Counted from the first letter of the stretch, positions 1 through 7,432 are shown. The stretch: 12,852 nucleotides of DNA from Pelotomaculum_B sp964543575 (GCA_964543575.1 CAZIYV010000098.1:1-12852); one strand, 5' to 3'. Notes: a model not told the origin generated them from the sequence alone. Numbers and translations: made by a program.

Positions 1-842
1 CGGAAGTAATGGCACAGAGCGGCGCGCGTTTGGTGGAGGTGGGCGCCACCAATAAAACTTATCCGGCAGACTATATAAAGGCGGTAAGCGGGGAAACCGC
101 TTTGCTGCTGCATGTTCATACCAGCAATTACCGGATCATCGGATTTACCAGAGAAACGACTGTAAGTGAACTGGTCGAGATCGGGCGCGAATTTTCCCTC
201 CCGGTCATGTCCGACCTGGGCAGCGGTTTCCTGGTCGATCTGAGCAATTACGGGCTGCCTCCGGAACCAACAGTGCAGGAGGTTGTCGGGGCCGGTCCTG
301 ATGTAGTCACATTCAGCGGCGACAAGCTGCTCGGCGGCCCGCAGGCCGGTATTATCGCCGGCAAAAGGCACTACATTGAAAAAATGAAAAAAAACCCGCT
401 GACCAGGGCTGTGCGCATAGATAAAATGACGGCGGCTGCTTTGGAAGCTACATTAAGGGAATACCTGGATCAGGCCGGCGCAATAAGAAAGATACCAACA
501 TTAAAAATGCTGACCTCGACAGTGGACGAGCTGGAGCAAAAGGCCCAGAAATTGTCCGCTGTATTGAAAAGTAAAATTGGAGATAAAGCAGCGATCAAAG
601 TAGAAAAAGGAACCTCTGCAGTAGGGGGTGGAGCCATGCCGGTAGCGGATCTGCCCACGTCGGTAGTGGCGGTATCACCACTGGAAATGAGTGCGGGCGA
701 GCTGCAGGCAGCGCTGCGCCATGGACTGCCGGCAGTGCTGGGTAGGGTGCAGGAGGACAGACTCCTGTTGGATGTCCGGACTATTGAAGACAATGAATTT
801 CCATTATTAACTGAAGCGATGAATGAAGTATTAAAAAAATAA
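1..842 (+). CDS. selA: L-seryl-tRNA(Sec) selenium transferase, C-terminal part (5' end outside window)
   Basis: SelA is a PLP enzyme that converts Ser-tRNA(Sec) to Sec-tRNA(Sec) using selenophosphate. The frame is open to the left edge (codons for E-V precede the first ATG at 9), so the ATG is internal and the gene is truncated by the window. The visible part starts near the family motif GARLVEVGATNKT and carries SDLGSGFLVD and the PLP-lysine motif SGDKLLGGPQ (lysine codon 324-326). By alignment from memory with the E. coli lysine 295, roughly 190 N-terminal residues are missing. The C-terminal small domain (PTSVVAVSP, LLLDVRTI) looks intact and ends at a TAA. selB follows after 16 bases, so the two are almost certainly co-transcribed. 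The selC tRNA and selD are not in the window. Confidence 0.96.
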   Translation, partial: EVMAQSGARLVEVGATNKTYPADYIKAVSGETALLLHVHTSNYRIIGFTRETTVSELVEIGREFSLPVMSDLGSGFLVDLSNYGLPPEPTVQEVVGAGPDVVTFSGDKLLGGPQAGIIAGKRHYIEKMKKNPLTRAVRIDKMTAAALEATLREYLDQAGAIRKIPTLKMLTSTVDELEQKAQKLSAVLKSKIGDKAAIKVEKGTSAVGGGAMPVADLPTSVVAVSPLEMSAGELQAALRHGLPAVLGRVQEDRLLLDVRTIEDNEFPLLTEAMNEVLKK

Positions 843-844
843 AC

Positions 845-850
845 GGGAGG
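845..850 (+). promoter_or_regulatory. Ribosome binding site fixing the CTG start of selB
   Basis: GGGAGG lies 8 bases before CTG 859. No ATG, GTG or TTG in the selB frame lies between this site and the P-loop codons, so the Shine-Dalgarno position and the need for the GHVDHGKT motif both point to CTG. Confidence 0.75.
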
Positions 851-858
851 CGCCGGAC

Positions 859-2775
859 CTGAAACACCTCATTATTGGCACAGCGGGACACGTAGACCAC
901 GGCAAGACAGCCCTGATCAGGGCCATGACCGGAGTAGACACGGACCGCTTAAAGGAAGAAAAAGAGCGGGGCATATCCATAGAACTGGGGTTTGCCTCCC
1001 TTACCCTGCCGGGCGGGCGCAGCGCCGGTATTGTTGACGTGCCCGGGCATGAAAGGTTTATTAAAAACATGCTGGCCGGCGCGGGTGGTTTTGACCTGGT
1101 GCTGCTGGTGGTCGCCGCTGATGAGGGGGTTATGCCTCAGACCAGGGAGCACCTTGATATTATACAGCTTCTTCAGGTAAAGAAAGGAGTTGTGGTGCTG
1201 ACCAAGTGCGACCTGGTGGATGAGGAATGGCTTGGTTTGGTTAAAGAAGATATCAGGGATTTTTTAAAGGATACGGTTTTAGATGACGCGCCTGTTATCA
1301 CCGTTTCAGCGGTAACCGGAGAGGGCATCCCGCAATTGCTGGAAACCATCGAGCGAATTGCCGAAGTGACCCAGCCGCGGGTTGGCACCGGTCTGCCAAG
1401 GCTTCCGGTGGACAGGGTATTTTCTATAACGGGCTTTGGCACAGTTGTGACTGGAACCCTGCATTCCGGCGCCCTTCATGTAGGTGATGCCGTTGAAGTA
1501 CAGCCCCAGGGACTGACTTCAAGAGTGCGTTCCATCCAGGTGCACGGTCATAAGGTTAACTCTGCGCAGGCGGGCCAAAGAGTCGCGGTTAACCTGGCCG
1601 GGCTGGAAGTTGAACAGATTGAGCGGGGCAGTGTAGTGGCAGGACCTAAAAAAGTCATACCGTCGCTGCGCCTGGATGTAAGGCTATTGCTTTTAAAAAG
1701 CGCTGTCAAGACACTTAAAAACAGGGCGCGGGTGCGTTTTTATCTTGGCACCAGGGAAACTCTGGGGCGGGTGGTACTCCTGGACAGGGAAGAGCTGGCG
1801 GCCGGCTCACTGGCGTACGCCCAAATAGAACTGGAAGAGGCGACAGTGGCGGCCAAAGGTGACCGTTTCGTAATCCGTTCTTACTCACCGATGCGCACAA
1901 TAGGAGGGGGAACTGTAATCGACCCCTTACCCAGGCGCAAGCACAAGCGTTTTCGCCAGGAAGTGCTGGGCGCGCTGGAAACCCGTGAGAGAGGTACGCC
2001 GTCTGAGATAGTGGAGCACTATCTCCAGGGAACTCCTGACCTGCTTATGCCCGCCGGTGTGGCGGCAGGCACAGGACTTCTGGAAAAAGAAGTGGAGGAG
2101 GCTGCCGCAGAGCTGGCCCTGGAAAACAAAATCAAACGTATAAGCGGGGAAGGAAAAACCTACCTGGTTTCAATAGATATTTACACCCGGTGGGTGGATG
2201 AGATAAAGAGTTTGTTGGCCTCTTATCACAGTGAATTTCCCCTGAGAGAGGGATACCCGAAAGAGGAACTGCGCTCACGGCGGTTCCAGACAATCAACAA
2301 CAAGGCTTTTCAGCTGTTGCTGGTGGAAATGGAAAAGGGCGGCTTTTTACAGGTTATGCCGCAATCTGTTGCGCTTAAGTCGTTTAACCCCAGACCCAAT
2401 GATGATCTGGAAAAAACCATGCTGAATATCAGGGGGATGATGAAAGAAGCTGTTTTCCAACCACCTTCCTGGGCTGAACTGAGCAAGTCCGCCGGTCTAA
2501 GTGAGTCTTCCGGCGCCGAGCTTCTGCAATATCTGCTGAGGACCGGTGAACTGGTAAGAATAGCAGAGGAGTTATATTTTCTTAAAGAAGTTTTGCGTGA
2601 AGCCAGGGAAAAGGTTGTTGGGTATCTGCGTGAGAAAGGTGAAATCACTGTTGGTGAAGTCCGTGACCTGCTGCAGACCTCCCGTAAGTACGCCCTGCCC
2701 CTTCTTGAATATTTTGATCGTGAAAAACTGACCCGGCGGGTTGGGGATAAAAGACTGCCGGGCCGGGCGCTTTAA
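859..2775 (+). CDS. selB: Selenocysteine-specific translation elongation factor SelB, CTG start
   Basis: SelB is the EF-Tu-like GTPase that carries Sec-tRNA(Sec) to in-frame UGA codons by binding the SECIS hairpin. I start it at CTG 859 (638 residues): GGGAGG at 845-850 lies 8 bases upstream, and the frame from there reads KHLIIGTAGHVDHGKT, which holds the P-loop (residues 10-17). The first ATG, at 925, would delete G1. Further motifs are RGISIE (37-42, switch I), DVPGH (60-64), TKCD (115-118), SAVTGEG (150-156) and the EF-Tu domain-2 signature DRVFSITGFG (185-194). The region after about residue 380 is the mRNA-binding array of winged helices, ending in the motif-rich VGEVRDLLQTSRKYALPLLEY. 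The length fits known Bacillota SelB proteins of about 630 residues. It is the second gene of the selAB operon and is followed by a terminator. Confidence 0.96.
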   Translation: MKHLIIGTAGHVDHGKTALIRAMTGVDTDRLKEEKERGISIELGFASLTLPGGRSAGIVDVPGHERFIKNMLAGAGGFDLVLLVVAADEGVMPQTREHLDIIQLLQVKKGVVVLTKCDLVDEEWLGLVKEDIRDFLKDTVLDDAPVITVSAVTGEGIPQLLETIERIAEVTQPRVGTGLPRLPVDRVFSITGFGTVVTGTLHSGALHVGDAVEVQPQGLTSRVRSIQVHGHKVNSAQAGQRVAVNLAGLEVEQIERGSVVAGPKKVIPSLRLDVRLLLLKSAVKTLKNRARVRFYLGTRETLGRVVLLDREELAAGSLAYAQIELEEATVAAKGDRFVIRSYSPMRTIGGGTVIDPLPRRKHKRFRQEVLGALETRERGTPSEIVEHYLQGTPDLLMPAGVAAGTGLLEKEVEEAAAELALENKIKRISGEGKTYLVSIDIYTRWVDEIKSLLASYHSEFPLREGYPKEELRSRRFQTINNKAFQLLLVEMEKGGFLQVMPQSVALKSFNPRPNDDLEKTMLNIRGMMKEAVFQPPSWAELSKSAGLSESSGAELLQYLLRTGELVRIAEELYFLKEVLREAREKVVGYLREKGEITVGEVRDLLQTSRKYALPLLEYFDREKLTRRVGDKRLPGRAL

Positions 2776-2801
2776 AACAACAGAAATACTTTAACACTTT
2801 T

Positions 2802-2833
2802 CAGCCGGTTAGTAATATACCCGGCTGTTTTTT
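2802..2833 (+). terminator. Rho-independent terminator of selAB
   Basis: Seven-base stem CAGCCGG (2802-2808) / CCGGCTG (2821-2827) with a 12-base loop, followed directly by six T. It sits 26 bases after the selB stop. Confidence 0.85.
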
Positions 2834-2834
2834 G

Positions 2835-2862
2835 TGGCATAATATACCCGTTATCAGGGAGG
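2835..2862 (+). promoter_or_regulatory. Possible extended -10 promoter and RBS of the geranylgeranyl reductase gene
   Basis: TGGCATAAT (2835-2843) resembles an extended -10 element, but no convincing -35 box is present because that region overlaps the selB terminator. The nine bases CATAATATA also satisfy the sigma-K -10 pattern CATAnnnTA, with an AC 17 bases upstream, so the sigma factor is undecided. AGGGAGG (2856-2862) is a strong ribosome site 10 bases before ATG 2873. Confidence 0.35.
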
Positions 2863-2872
2863 TATTAGTTAA

Positions 2873-4033
2873 ATGAAATATGACGTGATCGTCGTAGGCG
2901 GAGGTCCGGCAGGAGCTATAACTGCCAGGGACTGTGCCAGGTCAGGCCTTAAAACTTTAATTTTGGAAAAAGAACAGATGCCTCGTTGCAAGCCTTGTGC
3001 CGGGGGGGTGACGTCCGCAGCTGCAGGCCTGCTGGATATGCCCATCCCAGCAGATATTGTAGAAGCAAGGTATACTTCTTTTCGCAGTTTTTATGAAAAT
3101 AAAAGCATGGCAGCCCGTACAAAAGAAGATTTTATGGTTGTGGTTGCAAGGGATTCATTTGATTTCTGGCTGGTTAAACAGGCGCTCAAGGCCGGGGCAG
3201 ACCTGCAACAGGGAGCAAAAGTTACTTCTTTCAATATTGATGCCAGTGGCGTGACTGTGCGGACCGAGGCTGCCGTTTATGCAGGGAAAATCCTGGTCGG
3301 CGCCGATGGAGTAAACAGCACTATTGCCAAAGGAGTAAGGTCCCCCTATAAAAAGGGCGAGCTTGCCTTTTGTGTGTGTGCCGATATTCCTGCTGGCGAG
3401 AAAGATATTTGCGGCAGCAAGGAAATAGAGATTCATTACGGACCGCTGCCGATGAGTTATAGCTGGGTCTTTCCAAAAAGAAACAGTCTATCTGTAGGGG
3501 TTGGAGGCTGGATTTCCGAAATATCAGATATAAGAGGAGCCTTGAACCAATTTATGAATAAAATGGGGGTTAATAGCCTGGATATTAAGGGGCACAGCAT
3601 ACCAATCGGAGGTTACCGGCGACCTGCCGCGTGCGAGCGGATCATCCTGGTTGGAGACGCCGCAGGTTACGCCGATCCCCTTACCGGAGAAGGTATCCGC
3701 TACGCTGTCGCTTCCGGTCGCCTCGCTGCCGCTGCTATATCATTCCTGATTAAAAACGGATCCACCTTAAGCAGGCAGAGCTTAATGCTCTATGAGCGTA
3801 ATTGTTATCAATCGTTTGGGGCGGATTTAGGTGCGGCTCTTATGATTGCGCGGTGTTTCCGCAGCTTTCCCGGGGTCCTTTTCGGGATTTATTTTAATAC
3901 CAGTGAGCCGTTTCAAAAGTCTCTGGAAGTACTACAGGGGCGCATTGGGTACCGCCAATACTACCGTTGGCTGCTGAGACAACTCCCCGGCATATTGCTC
4001 AGCCAGTCGTTACAGGTCAAATCCAGGGCGTGA
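2873..4033 (+). CDS. Geranylgeranyl reductase family FAD-dependent oxidoreductase
   Basis: This is a 386-residue flavoprotein of the geranylgeranyl/digeranylgeranyl reductase family, which saturates double bonds of prenyl chains. Visible features in order: Rossmann motif GGGPAG (residues 9-14), the family's CKPCAGG segment (39-45, with the conserved cysteine near the flavin), GADGVNS (143-149), YSWVFPK (196-202) and the second FAD motif GDAAGYADPLTGEGI (261-275). It has no signal peptide or clear membrane helix. Its stop lies only 10 bases from the stop of the convergent UbiA-type prenyltransferase gene. With the polyprenyl synthase and LpdD-like genes, this suggests a role in reducing a quinone side chain or another prenyl lipid. 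The substrate cannot be read from the sequence; archaeal-type lipids are less likely than menaquinone in this setting. Confidence 0.88.
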   Translation: MKYDVIVVGGGPAGAITARDCARSGLKTLILEKEQMPRCKPCAGGVTSAAAGLLDMPIPADIVEARYTSFRSFYENKSMAARTKEDFMVVVARDSFDFWLVKQALKAGADLQQGAKVTSFNIDASGVTVRTEAAVYAGKILVGADGVNSTIAKGVRSPYKKGELAFCVCADIPAGEKDICGSKEIEIHYGPLPMSYSWVFPKRNSLSVGVGGWISEISDIRGALNQFMNKMGVNSLDIKGHSIPIGGYRRPAACERIILVGDAAGYADPLTGEGIRYAVASGRLAAAAISFLIKNGSTLSRQSLMLYERNCYQSFGADLGAALMIARCFRSFPGVLFGIYFNTSEPFQKSLEVLQGRIGYRQYYRWLLRQLPGILLSQSLQVKSRA

Positions 4034-4043
4034 AAATCGCAGT

Positions 4044-4982
4044 TTAAAACCCCAGGCCCATCAGAAGTGAGATTGTCACGGCGAAGCAGGTTGAAACAGT
4101 GATCATCCTTTTTTCCCGCTTTGTTATTGATTCTACGGAAAACAGATCGGTGGTCACGGCCAGATATGCGCAAAAAGATGATGGAATTATAGTCAGGTAA
4201 AAAATAGGTTTAAAGAAGAAACCTCCTGCCACACCAGCCAGCGCGGCAAGGATAAAGTAAGCGACGGGTACCAGCCTGACTTTGCCAGCACCCCATTTTT
4301 TATAAACAAAAGCGGGGGTGGTAAGCTTAGTTGGCACGGCCTTGAGATCGGCCCCGATGTCAGGAAGGTGGTGCTGCATGATCCAGCCGAGAGTTAAAAG
4401 GCCGTGGATGGTACCGGCGGTGACAATCTGCCAGTTGAGACTGCCGGTAAGTATGTAAAAGGAGCCCACAGTGCAAGCTAAAAAACCGGGAAACAAGGCC
4501 ACCCATTCCCCCAGCAAAGGCCTGTACGACAGCATGAGAGGGGGTATAGAGTAGGCCAGGCTGGCCCATATGCCGATAAGCAGGAAAATAAGGACGTAAG
4601 GACCCCGCAGGCTGATGAAGTACAAGCTGGCCAACACCGGAAGCAGTATTCCTGCCAGTGCCGCCAGTTGAAGTTTTTTTTCATCCAGCAGGCCGTCTGT
4701 AATCACACCGGCGCCGCCTGATAAAATACCGGGACTAAACTTGTCGGTGCCGGACCGCCAGTCCTGTAATTCGTTATAGGCGTGGCCAGTAATGCTGTGC
4801 ATCGTCAAACCCGCCGCAACAATCAGAGTCACGTGCCGCAGGTTAAGCAGTTCAAGTTCCATAGATCCTAAAGCAAGGCCAACCCCCAAAGCAAAAGAGC
4901 AAACTGTTGAGGCTATAACAGGCATAATTCTTAATATCCTGATCAGTCCCGTAACTTCAGGCTTCAGCGCAATTTGATTCAA
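4044..4982 (-). CDS. UbiA-superfamily membrane prenyltransferase, MenA-like
   Basis: A 312-residue polytopic membrane protein with about eight to nine hydrophobic segments, of the UbiA superfamily that transfers a polyprenyl chain to an aromatic acceptor. The first Asp-rich motif reads NELQDWRSGTD (residues 70-80), where MenA proteins usually have ND..D...GTD; the second reads DIGAD (208-212) followed by LKAVPTKL. YSIPPL (144-149) and the RPLLGE segment are typical of the family. The start is TTG 4982, 3 bases after the polyprenyl synthase stop, with AAGGGA about 10 bases upstream inside that gene; translational coupling is likely. The GTD motif places it nearer MenA than UbiA or MqnP. The likely acceptor is a naphthoate-type menaquinone precursor, but this is inferred from neighbours. 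Confidence 0.85.
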   Translation of the reverse strand: MNQIALKPEVTGLIRILRIMPVIASTVCSFALGVGLALGSMELELLNLRHVTLIVAAGLTMHSITGHAYNELQDWRSGTDKFSPGILSGGAGVITDGLLDEKKLQLAALAGILLPVLASLYFISLRGPYVLIFLLIGIWASLAYSIPPLMLSYRPLLGEWVALFPGFLACTVGSFYILTGSLNWQIVTAGTIHGLLTLGWIMQHHLPDIGADLKAVPTKLTTPAFVYKKWGAGKVRLVPVAYFILAALAGVAGGFFFKPIFYLTIIPSSFCAYLAVTTDLFSVESITKREKRMITVSTCFAVTISLLMGLGF

Positions 4983-4985
4983 ATT

Positions 4986-5981
4986 TTAACATTCCCTTGT
5001 TGTAATATACTCAAGCAAAGCAGCCAGGCTGTCTCTTGCGGAGTCAGCGGGAAGCGCTGACAGGATCCGGCCGGCCAGATAGGTGTAACGTCTTGCCAGC
5101 GCAGCCGTGTACGACAGCGAGCCTGCTTCCATCATGGCTTTGGTTATAAATTCAAGACTGTCGGGATGCAGGTCCCGCTTAGCGATTAAGTCGCGTATTT
5201 CAGCCCCGGAGGGGCTGTTGGACAGGACATGGATTACAGGCAGGGTAAGCACACCCTGCATAATATCCTGCCCGACCGGTTTGCCGAGTGTGTCCGGATG
5301 GCCTTTAAAGTCCAGGAGATCATCTGTAATCTGAAAGGATATTCCAGCATGTAAGCCGAACTTTTCTAAGGCAAGCACAGTTTTCATTGGCGCTCCGGCC
5401 AGGCAAGCGCCCAGTTTACAGCAGCAGGCGAGGAATGATCCTGACTTTTTAAAAGTGTGCTGCAGATACCTCTTTTGATCGGTCGCACAGTTAAAAAGAT
5501 CTTTTTGTTGAGCGAATTCTGCCTGAACCATGTCTTTAAGCGCACCCGACAGGCTTTGCAGCGCGAGTTCCCCCAGGCCGGACGATCTTTCCAGAAAGAT
5601 AGCGTAGAGATAATCGCCGGTCAGAAGGGCGGTATGCTCACCGCGTACTGTGTTGATGGTGTTTTCACCGCGGCGGCTTTTAGCATGATCAATAATGTCA
5701 TCATGCACCAGTGTTGCCAGGTGAAGTGTTTCAACCGCAGTGGCCAGTCTGGCGACTTTGGCGCAGGGACCGTCTCCGAAAAGGGAGGAGAGTAAGACCA
5801 GGGCAGGGCGAAGCCTTTTCCCTCCACCCACGAAAGGCTGTATTTCAGGAACATTACAAACCCCGGCCAGTTCTTTTTCAAGTTTTGCTAATTCCTTGCC
5901 AATGGGTTTGTAGATCATTTCCAGTGACATGCTCTTGTTTTTAACGGGCAGTAATTCCGGCTGTTCAGCGGTACTGTGCAT
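4986..5981 (-). CDS. Polyprenyl diphosphate synthase (long-chain, HepT/IspB-like)
   Basis: A 331-residue all-trans prenyl diphosphate synthase that condenses isopentenyl diphosphate onto an allylic primer. It shows GGGKRLRP (52-59), the first Asp-rich motif DDIID (94-98) and the second, DDLLD (220-224, within FQITDDLLDFKG). The residue five before the first motif is alanine (A89), a small side chain typical of enzymes making long chains rather than farnesyl or geranylgeranyl diphosphate. It probably makes the quinone side chain (heptaprenyl class). It is first in an operon with the prenyltransferase. The start at ATG 5981 has no visible Shine-Dalgarno site; internal ATGs at residues 18 and 22 are possible, since homologues usually begin near MIYKPIGKEL. 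I keep the longest frame with reservation about the start. Confidence 0.9.
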   Translation of the reverse strand: MHSTAEQPELLPVKNKSMSLEMIYKPIGKELAKLEKELAGVCNVPEIQPFVGGGKRLRPALVLLSSLFGDGPCAKVARLATAVETLHLATLVHDDIIDHAKSRRGENTINTVRGEHTALLTGDYLYAIFLERSSGLGELALQSLSGALKDMVQAEFAQQKDLFNCATDQKRYLQHTFKKSGSFLACCCKLGACLAGAPMKTVLALEKFGLHAGISFQITDDLLDFKGHPDTLGKPVGQDIMQGVLTLPVIHVLSNSPSGAEIRDLIAKRDLHPDSLEFITKAMMEAGSLSYTAALARRYTYLAGRILSALPADSARDSLAALLEYITTREC

Positions 5982-6053
5982 AGTATCTATATTGTGCCGG
6001 ATATTTCATTGACTATGCGAAAAACATGAGTTCTTTAGGAGGAGAGGAAATCA

Positions 6054-6440
6054 TTGATCAAGCAGAAAGTATTTTCAGCGGGTGAGGGGAAGTATAAGAT
6101 TACACTTATCGCCACCATTACGGAAGAAGGCCTGGTGGCGCAAATTTTCGGCGGGGAAAAGCCGCACCTTGGCGCTATCGCTATAAGTACGCCACGGCCA
6201 AGTCTGGCCGACCCTGAACAGGTTAGCTGCAGCACCATTGTTATTCCTTTACCGGGGCATAAGGACGATCTGATCGCTAAGCCGGTCGCGGAGGAAATAG
6301 CAAAAGCCTGGGGCAGCCAGGTGCTGACGGTGGTTGGAGTTCACGTTGATAACGCTGGGGAAAAGGATATTGAAAAACTCATTGACAACTGCCACAAGGT
6401 TAAAAGAGAACTGCTTATAAGTCTGCGCGACTTAAAATAA
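6054..6440 (+). CDS. LpdD-like protein (prenylated-FMN decarboxylase accessory/chaperone family)
   Basis: A 128-residue soluble protein starting at TTG 6054, with AGGAGGAGAGG at 6037-6047. I recognise the pattern of the LpdD family (named after the small subunit of gallate decarboxylase and proposed to help load prenylated FMN on UbiD-type decarboxylases): HLGAIAISTPRPSL (about 50-63), then a Ser/Thr-rich strand, LPGHKDD (about 80-86), VAEEIA and VVGVHVDNA (about 106-114). It is transcribed divergently from the polyprenyl synthase and prenyltransferase operon, with 72 bases between. No UbiD or UbiX gene lies in the window, so a decarboxylase partner must be elsewhere. The family call is from motif memory, without a search, and function within the family is poorly settled. 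Confidence 0.7.
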   Translation: MIKQKVFSAGEGKYKITLIATITEEGLVAQIFGGEKPHLGAIAISTPRPSLADPEQVSCSTIVIPLPGHKDDLIAKPVAEEIAKAWGSQVLTVVGVHVDNAGEKDIEKLIDNCHKVKRELLISLRDLK

Positions 6441-6447
6441 CGGGTGC

Positions 6448-6476
6448 ACATATTTTAAACAGACCCGGCATACTTT
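6448..6476 (+). promoter_or_regulatory. Sigma-E-like sporulation promoter before cwlD
   Basis: ACATATT (6448-6454) matches six of seven positions of the sigma-E -35 pattern [GT][AC]ATATT. After exactly 14 bases, CATACTTT (6469-6476) matches seven of eight positions of the -10 pattern CATACAhT. Transcription would start near 6483. In Bacillus subtilis cwlD is known to be a sigma-E gene, so position and family agree. CGGGT (6441-6445) and ACCCG (6463-6467) could also form a weak hairpin after the upstream gene. Confidence 0.6.
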
Positions 6477-6492
6477 TCTTAAAAAGGCTGGC

Positions 6493-7314
6493 ATGGTTTT
6501 AATTCAAGAGGCTATCCGGAATTATTTTGGGAAGGATGGTTTAAAGGATATGCCTTTTCGCACTGTCGTTTTAAGAAAAAAGAACGGTCTGTTTCTCTTG
6601 TTTTTTTTATTGATTATTTTATTGGTTTTTTTACTGTCTTTCCGGGCTGTAGAAGAACGTTATGAGGAACGCAGCATTGCAGCCCTGTCCTGGGTGTTAG
6701 CCAATAAACTCATAGTGATTGACCCCGGACACGGAGGAGAAGACCCGGGCGCGCTGGGCCGCTCAGGTATTCATGAGAAGGAGATTGTTCTGGAGGTTTC
6801 TAAAAAGTTGGCCGAAACGCTGCGCCAGTCCGGCGCCGAGGTGCTGCTCACAAGGGAAAGTGATCGTGATTTAAGCGATCAAGATATGCAGAACCAGTAT
6901 AAAATCAAGGTCCAGGATTTAACGCGACGGGTGGAACTGGCCAACAAAAATAACGCTGACCTTTTTTTGAGCATCCATGTAAACAGCTTCCCGGACAGGC
7001 GGGAGGACGGGGCACAGACTTTTTCCCAGCCGGGATCGGAAGAAAGCAAAAAACTGGCTGCGGCAATTCAGGAGGAACTTAACCGCTTTTTGGAAAACCC
7101 CGGCCGTAAACCAAAACAGGTAGATTATTTCGCCAACAGGATGACAAAAATGCCCAGCGTCATTATAGAAATAGGGTTCATCAGCAATCCCCAGGAAGAA
7201 AAATTAATGCTCGACCCCGTTTACCAGAATAAAATAGCCTGGTCCATTCATGCTGGAATAGCCCGATATTTAGCCCAGGCCAAAGCAGCCTCGCCCCCGG
7301 ATAAAAAAAGCTGA
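6493..7314 (+). CDS. cwlD: N-acetylmuramoyl-L-alanine amidase, CwlD-type (spore cortex)
   Basis: A zinc amidase of the Amidase_3 family that cleaves the peptide from N-acetylmuramic acid. CwlD does this in the spore cortex as the first step of muramic-delta-lactam formation, needed for germination. Counted from ATG 6493 (273 residues), one membrane anchor spans about residues 33-50. The catalytic domain shows IDPGHGG (zinc His80), IHEKE (zinc Glu95), SIHVN (zinc His162), the CwlD-like segments GAQTF and LENPGR, and the catalytic IEIGF (Glu226). It lacks cell-wall binding repeats, as CwlD does. A start at ATG 6550 (254 residues) fits CwlD length better and would leave a normal leader after the predicted sigma-E start point near 6483; ATG 6493 has only AAAGG close by. 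PdaA, the partner deacetylase, is not visible here. Confidence 0.87.
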   Translation: MVLIQEAIRNYFGKDGLKDMPFRTVVLRKKNGLFLLFFLLIILLVFLLSFRAVEERYEERSIAALSWVLANKLIVIDPGHGGEDPGALGRSGIHEKEIVLEVSKKLAETLRQSGAEVLLTRESDRDLSDQDMQNQYKIKVQDLTRRVELANKNNADLFLSIHVNSFPDRREDGAQTFSQPGSEESKKLAAAIQEELNRFLENPGRKPKQVDYFANRMTKMPSVIIEIGFISNPQEEKLMLDPVYQNKIAWSIHAGIARYLAQAKAASPPDKKS

Positions 7315-7370
7315 TCGGTTAGGGCCTGTTTCACTTGAGCGCATATGCAGAGTTACGTTGTTGTTTTAAG

Positions 7371-7400
7371 TGGACAGAGGGAAAAATACAGTGTTATGAT
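7371..7400 (+). promoter_or_regulatory. Sigma-A promoter of the methyltransferase gene
   Basis: -35 TGGACA (7371-7376, five of six), spacer 18, -10 TATGAT (7395-7400, five of six), preceded by TG one base upstream (extended -10). It gives a short leader that contains AAAGAGGTG (7417-7425), 7 bases before ATG 7433. Confidence 0.72.
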
Positions 7401-7432
7401 CTTTTAGAATAAAGAGAAAGAGGTGCCTGCAA

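Noticed and set aside
470..793. Minus-strand open frames inside selA, selB and other genes (for example 470-793, 2310-2648)
   Set aside because: They lie opposite well-recognised genes, have no ribosome site, and their composition mirrors the codon use of the real gene.
2776..2872. selC (tRNA-Sec) in the gap after selB
   Set aside because: The gap is 97 bases and is occupied by a terminator and promoter elements; no tRNA cloverleaf or CCA end is seen.
7315..7432. Possible terminator or small RNA between cwlD and the methyltransferase
   Set aside because: No stem with a T tract is visible; the only supported element is the sigma-A promoter at 7371-7400.
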